15,471 nt of DNA. Origin: Methanosarcinales archaeon ex4572_44. GTDB taxonomy: Archaea; Halobacteriota; Methanosarcinia; Methanosarcinales; EX4572-44. The DNA lies in the NCBI GenBank assembly GCA_002254825.2, contig NJEL02000017.1:1-15471 (forward strand). Reading direction: 5' to 3'. Shown piece after piece: positions 13,319-15,471 of this stretch (position 1 is the stretch's first letter; the number at the start of each line of letters is the position of its first letter). Below the pieces are notes generated by a model. It searched no databases. It was given only the letters and a program-made list of their open reading frames with translations, and was not told the DNA's origin. The translations under genes were made by a program, and so were the position numbers.

Positions 13319-14080
13319 ATGAATGTTGATGAAAGACAGGAGATGAGTGAAGATGTTAAGAGGTATGCAACCGATGCTCTTGGGATGGATATTGTGGGAA
13401 TTGCTCCAATTGAACGATACTCGGACTGCCCACCAGAGTTTCACCCCAAGCGATTGCTTCCAGATCCGAAGGCTGTTGTGACGATGGGGCTTGTTCATAA
13501 CCCTGATATGGTTGAGGATTCTAACATACACGAGTGTAGATCTGCGATTGACATCCATGCAATAGATACAGAGAACCTTCGAGCTGGCTATAGACTTGCA
13601 AAGTATATAGAAAAGAGATGGGGGTATTCAAGTGGTGCTACAGGTCTTCCTGTCCATCTTCCTGCTCCTTTCTTGAGAGAGGGGTTAAAAGACATCAAAG
13701 AAGCGGTAAAGCCTGCTGTTTTTATCTCTATAAAGATGGGAGCAGTACTTGGAGGACTTGGAAAGCGTGGTGTGAATGATCTTCTAATACATCCAGAGCA
13801 TGGTGCAATAGTCAGGCTCGTCTCTGTTGCAACAGAGGCACCACTTGCAGGCGATCCACTGGCAGACTTTAATCTTCTCTGTGACGAGTGTGAGGGCATG
13901 CCATGTATCACGGAATGTCCTACAAAGGCACTTTCTGTAAAGAAGGGCGATCCTTACACCCTGGGCTCGATAGAATGGCAAAAGTGTTTCAACTTTATTG
14001 GAAACGAGGCTTTGATGCTTGGCAAGCCAGGATGTCTGCAGTGTGCAGTGGTGTGTCCTCACAGCAGATCTAATAGATAA
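13319..14080 (+). CDS. QueG-like double [4Fe-4S] protein (short epoxyqueuosine-reductase-related family)
   Basis: A 253-residue protein. The N-terminal part (MDIVGIAPIERYSDCPPEFH, then LLPDPKAVVTMGLV) resembles the start of epoxyqueuosine reductase QueG. Its C-terminus carries two cluster motifs: C188-x2-C191-x4-C196-x3-C200-P, and Cys223 with C239-x2-C242-x3-C246-P. QueG proper is about 350-380 residues, with a C-terminal HEAT-like part absent here. Archaea make archaeosine rather than queuosine, so epoxyqueuosine reduction is unlikely. The wider family includes corrinoid-dependent reductases and dehalogenases, so binding of cobalamin is possible but not shown. It is followed after 30 nt by a DUF2284 gene. 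A role as an electron-transfer or reductase unit with that partner is inferred. Confidence 0.82.
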   Translation: MNVDERQEMSEDVKRYATDALGMDIVGIAPIERYSDCPPEFHPKRLLPDPKAVVTMGLVHNPDMVEDSNIHECRSAIDIHAIDTENLRAGYRLAKYIEKRWGYSSGATGLPVHLPAPFLREGLKDIKEAVKPAVFISIKMGAVLGGLGKRGVNDLLIHPEHGAIVRLVSVATEAPLAGDPLADFNLLCDECEGMPCITECPTKALSVKKGDPYTLGSIEWQKCFNFIGNEALMLGKPGCLQCAVVCPHSRSNR

Positions 14081-14110
14081 AAGCAAAAGGAAACAAAAGG
14101 TGGAATCCAA

Positions 14111-14776
14111 ATGGTTCGGCTAAACGATTCCGATGAAAAAAACTTTAAAGAACTGAGATCACTTGCACTGGGGCTTGGTGCGAATGATGCATTCGTTGTG
14201 CCTGCAAGCGAGATCGTTCTGGAAAACAGAACCGTTTTGAAGTGCCGATTTGGCTGTATCGGCTATATAAGTCATGTATGCCCACCTTTGATACCAACAG
14301 TTGACGAGTTCAGGACCATGCTCCAGGAATACAGTTGGGTCATGCTTGTGGACTGGAAGACCAGTGTCAAACTTGATAAAGATATCAGCGAAATGTTCAC
14401 AAGGCTTTCGTTTGAATCTGGGGGAAGCGAGCTGGACAAAAAATATTTAGAGCAAATGAAAAATATAATCCGAGACAGAAAAGAGATCATACAGCCAGGA
14501 ACACTCCAACTGGAAAAGGAGGCTTGGAAGATGGGGTATGCGATGGCTTTTGGAACATTTCCTGGCATGTGCACCCTGTGCGCTAGCGATGATTACACAA
14601 CGGTTGACTGTGTGGAAAAAGGCACTTCCCTCTGCAAGCATTACACCGCAATCAGACCGTGTTTGATGGGGCTTGGAATCAGACTGGACAAAACCCTTGA
14701 GAAACTCGGACTTGACCTGCCAAAATTCCCTGTACTGGGAATCCCCCAGCAGTACACGATTGTCCTGCTCGACTGA
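14111..14776 (+). CDS. DUF2284 cysteine-rich predicted metal-binding protein
   Basis: A 221-residue soluble protein matching the pattern of DUF2284 (COG5423). An N-terminal C45-x3-C49-x7-C57-P-P motif is followed by a C-terminal set: Cys154-x2-Cys157, Cys167, Cys175 and Cys184 (PCLMGLGI). Eight cysteines in two groups suggest Fe-S or zinc sites. The middle region (80-140) is helical and charged. The ATG start has GGTGG at 14098-14102. It lies 30 nt behind the QueG-like gene and is probably co-transcribed with it. DUF2284 proteins are common in strict anaerobes, and I know of no established biochemical role. A short T run (about 14814-14820) follows the gene and may end transcription. Confidence 0.82.
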   Translation: MVRLNDSDEKNFKELRSLALGLGANDAFVVPASEIVLENRTVLKCRFGCIGYISHVCPPLIPTVDEFRTMLQEYSWVMLVDWKTSVKLDKDISEMFTRLSFESGGSELDKKYLEQMKNIIRDRKEIIQPGTLQLEKEAWKMGYAMAFGTFPGMCTLCASDDYTTVDCVEKGTSLCKHYTAIRPCLMGLGIRLDKTLEKLGLDLPKFPVLGIPQQYTIVLLD

Positions 14777-14891
14777 AATAAGCTGAATATGCCTCATCGG
14801 GATAGATGAAAAATATTTTTGACACATTCTCTATTTATGGCTATACCGTTATTTGGACGCGTCTGACGAAGATCAGGAAAACAAATATTAC

Positions 14892-14929
14892 TTATACCTA
14901 AATTACAGATAGCAGTACTTGAATTACTG
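14892..14929 (+). promoter_or_regulatory. clpB promoter with possible operator
   Basis: TTATA at 14892-14896 predicts transcription start near 14920. The inverted repeat CAGTA (14913-14917), 7 nt, TACTG (14925-14929) straddles that point, the place where an archaeal repressor could block initiation of a heat-shock gene. Confidence 0.35.
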
Positions 14930-14948
14930 TCTTGGTGGTGTGTTAGGT

Positions 14949-15471
14949 TTGAGGTTTGATCGGTTCACGTTGAAGGCTCAGGAAGCAGTGCAAGAGGCAC
15001 AGAATATCGTTCTTGAGAATGACCAGCAGCAGTTGGATGTCGAGCACTTGATGCTTGCTCTTTTGGAGCAGTCCGAGGGCGTGGTGCTCTCGATTCTTCA
15101 GAAACTTGGTGCAAATACTGCTGCAATCAAAAAAGCAACTTTTGAGGAGATACAGAAGCGTCCACAGGTGAGCGGTGCGGGTGCAGGAGAACTGTATCTT
15201 ACCCCGCGTTTCAATCAGGTGATAGATAGTGCTTTTGATCAGATGGAAGAGCTGCAGGATCAGTACGTGAGCACAGAGCACTTGCTGCTTGCTATTTCTG
15301 GTGAGAGCGATGGTGCAGCCTCAGCCATCCTGCGAGGAGAGGGTGTTACACGTGATGCTATCTTGAAGGCTCTTGTTGACATCCGCGGCAGCCAGCGGGT
15401 GACAGATCAGACACCAGAGGACAAGTACCAGGCTCTCGAAAAATATGCAAGAGATCTCACAGAGCTTGCCA
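14949..15471 (+). CDS. clpB: ATP-dependent disaggregase ClpB, N-terminal part (3' end outside window)
   Basis: ClpB is the Hsp100 unfoldase that, with DnaK, rescues aggregated proteins. The first 174 of roughly 860 residues are visible. They hold the Clp N domain as two repeats, beginning FTLKAQEAVQEAQ and QLDVEHLMLALLEQ, and then LTPRFNQVIDSAFDQ and YVSTEHLLLAI. The linker toward the first AAA domain ends at the window edge. I chose the TTG at 14949, with GGTGGTG at 14934-14940, since it gives the family-like start MRFDRFTLKAQ. An in-frame GTG at 14940 is the alternative. ClpB is patchy in archaea and generally regarded as acquired from bacteria. It sits after a 172-nt gap with its own TATA box. 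Confidence 0.92.
   Translation, partial: MRFDRFTLKAQEAVQEAQNIVLENDQQQLDVEHLMLALLEQSEGVVLSILQKLGANTAAIKKATFEEIQKRPQVSGAGAGELYLTPRFNQVIDSAFDQMEELQDQYVSTEHLLLAISGESDGAASAILRGEGVTRDAILKALVDIRGSQRVTDQTPEDKYQALEKYARDLTELA

Overview
The window is a gene-dense piece of a euryarchaeal chromosome. Diagnostic genes are the archaea-only amidotransferase subunit GatE, ribosomal protein L40e, geranylgeranylglyceryl phosphate synthase, a geranylgeranyl reductase, archaeosortase, FEN-1 with a PCNA-binding tail, the archaeal-type pyrB-pyrI pair, and an elongator tRNA-Met with a bulge-helix-bulge intron. Promoters look archaeal (TATA boxes about 25-30 nt before TSS or start codon) and several transcripts appear leaderless. 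A clpB gene and a 2-hydroxyacyl-CoA dehydratase-like pair would suit an anaerobic methanogen-related lineage (Methanosarcinales, Archaeoglobi or Syntrophoarchaeum-like); the sequence alone does not fix the genus.

Layout. 1-742 (+): 3' end of gatE. 794-2799 (+): a tight three-gene unit of a short HgdB/BcrC-like Fe-S protein, its ASKHA-family ATP-dependent activase, and a stand-alone JAMM metalloprotease. 2800-3112: AT-rich gap with one structured inverted repeat. 3113-4026 (+): rpl40e overlapping GGGP synthase. 4041-6095 (-): archaeosortase A, archaetidylserine decarboxylase and archaetidylserine synthase, in that transcription order. 6147-7262 (-): a single-ring AAA+ ATPase. 7494-7970 (+): a QueD/6-pyruvoyl-tetrahydropterin-synthase family enzyme. 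8069-11081 (-): pyrB, pyrI, a DsrE-family protein and a geranylgeranyl reductase, read as one unit. 11227-12240 (-): fen. 12521-12904 (-): a small four-helix membrane protein made of two repeated halves. 13051-13159 (+): intron-containing tRNA-Met(CAT). 13319-14776 (+): a QueG-like double [4Fe-4S] protein and a DUF2284 cysteine-rich protein. 14949 to the end (+): the N-terminus of clpB.

Working relationships. Four genes for archaeal membrane lipids (GGGP synthase, archaetidylserine synthase, archaetidylserine decarboxylase, geranylgeranyl reductase) lie within about 6 kb, with an archaeosortase, the enzyme that swaps a protein C-terminal anchor for such a lipid. The most open biology is the 794-2799 redox/JAMM unit and the 13319-14776 Fe-S pair, whose substrates cannot be named from sequence. 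The tRNA has G at the nearly invariant position 58. Coding strands tend to shift from keto-rich (G/T) at the 5' end of a transcription unit to amino-rich (A/C) at its 3' end, most sharply inside fen. I saw no insertion sequence, CRISPR array, phage gene or replication origin.
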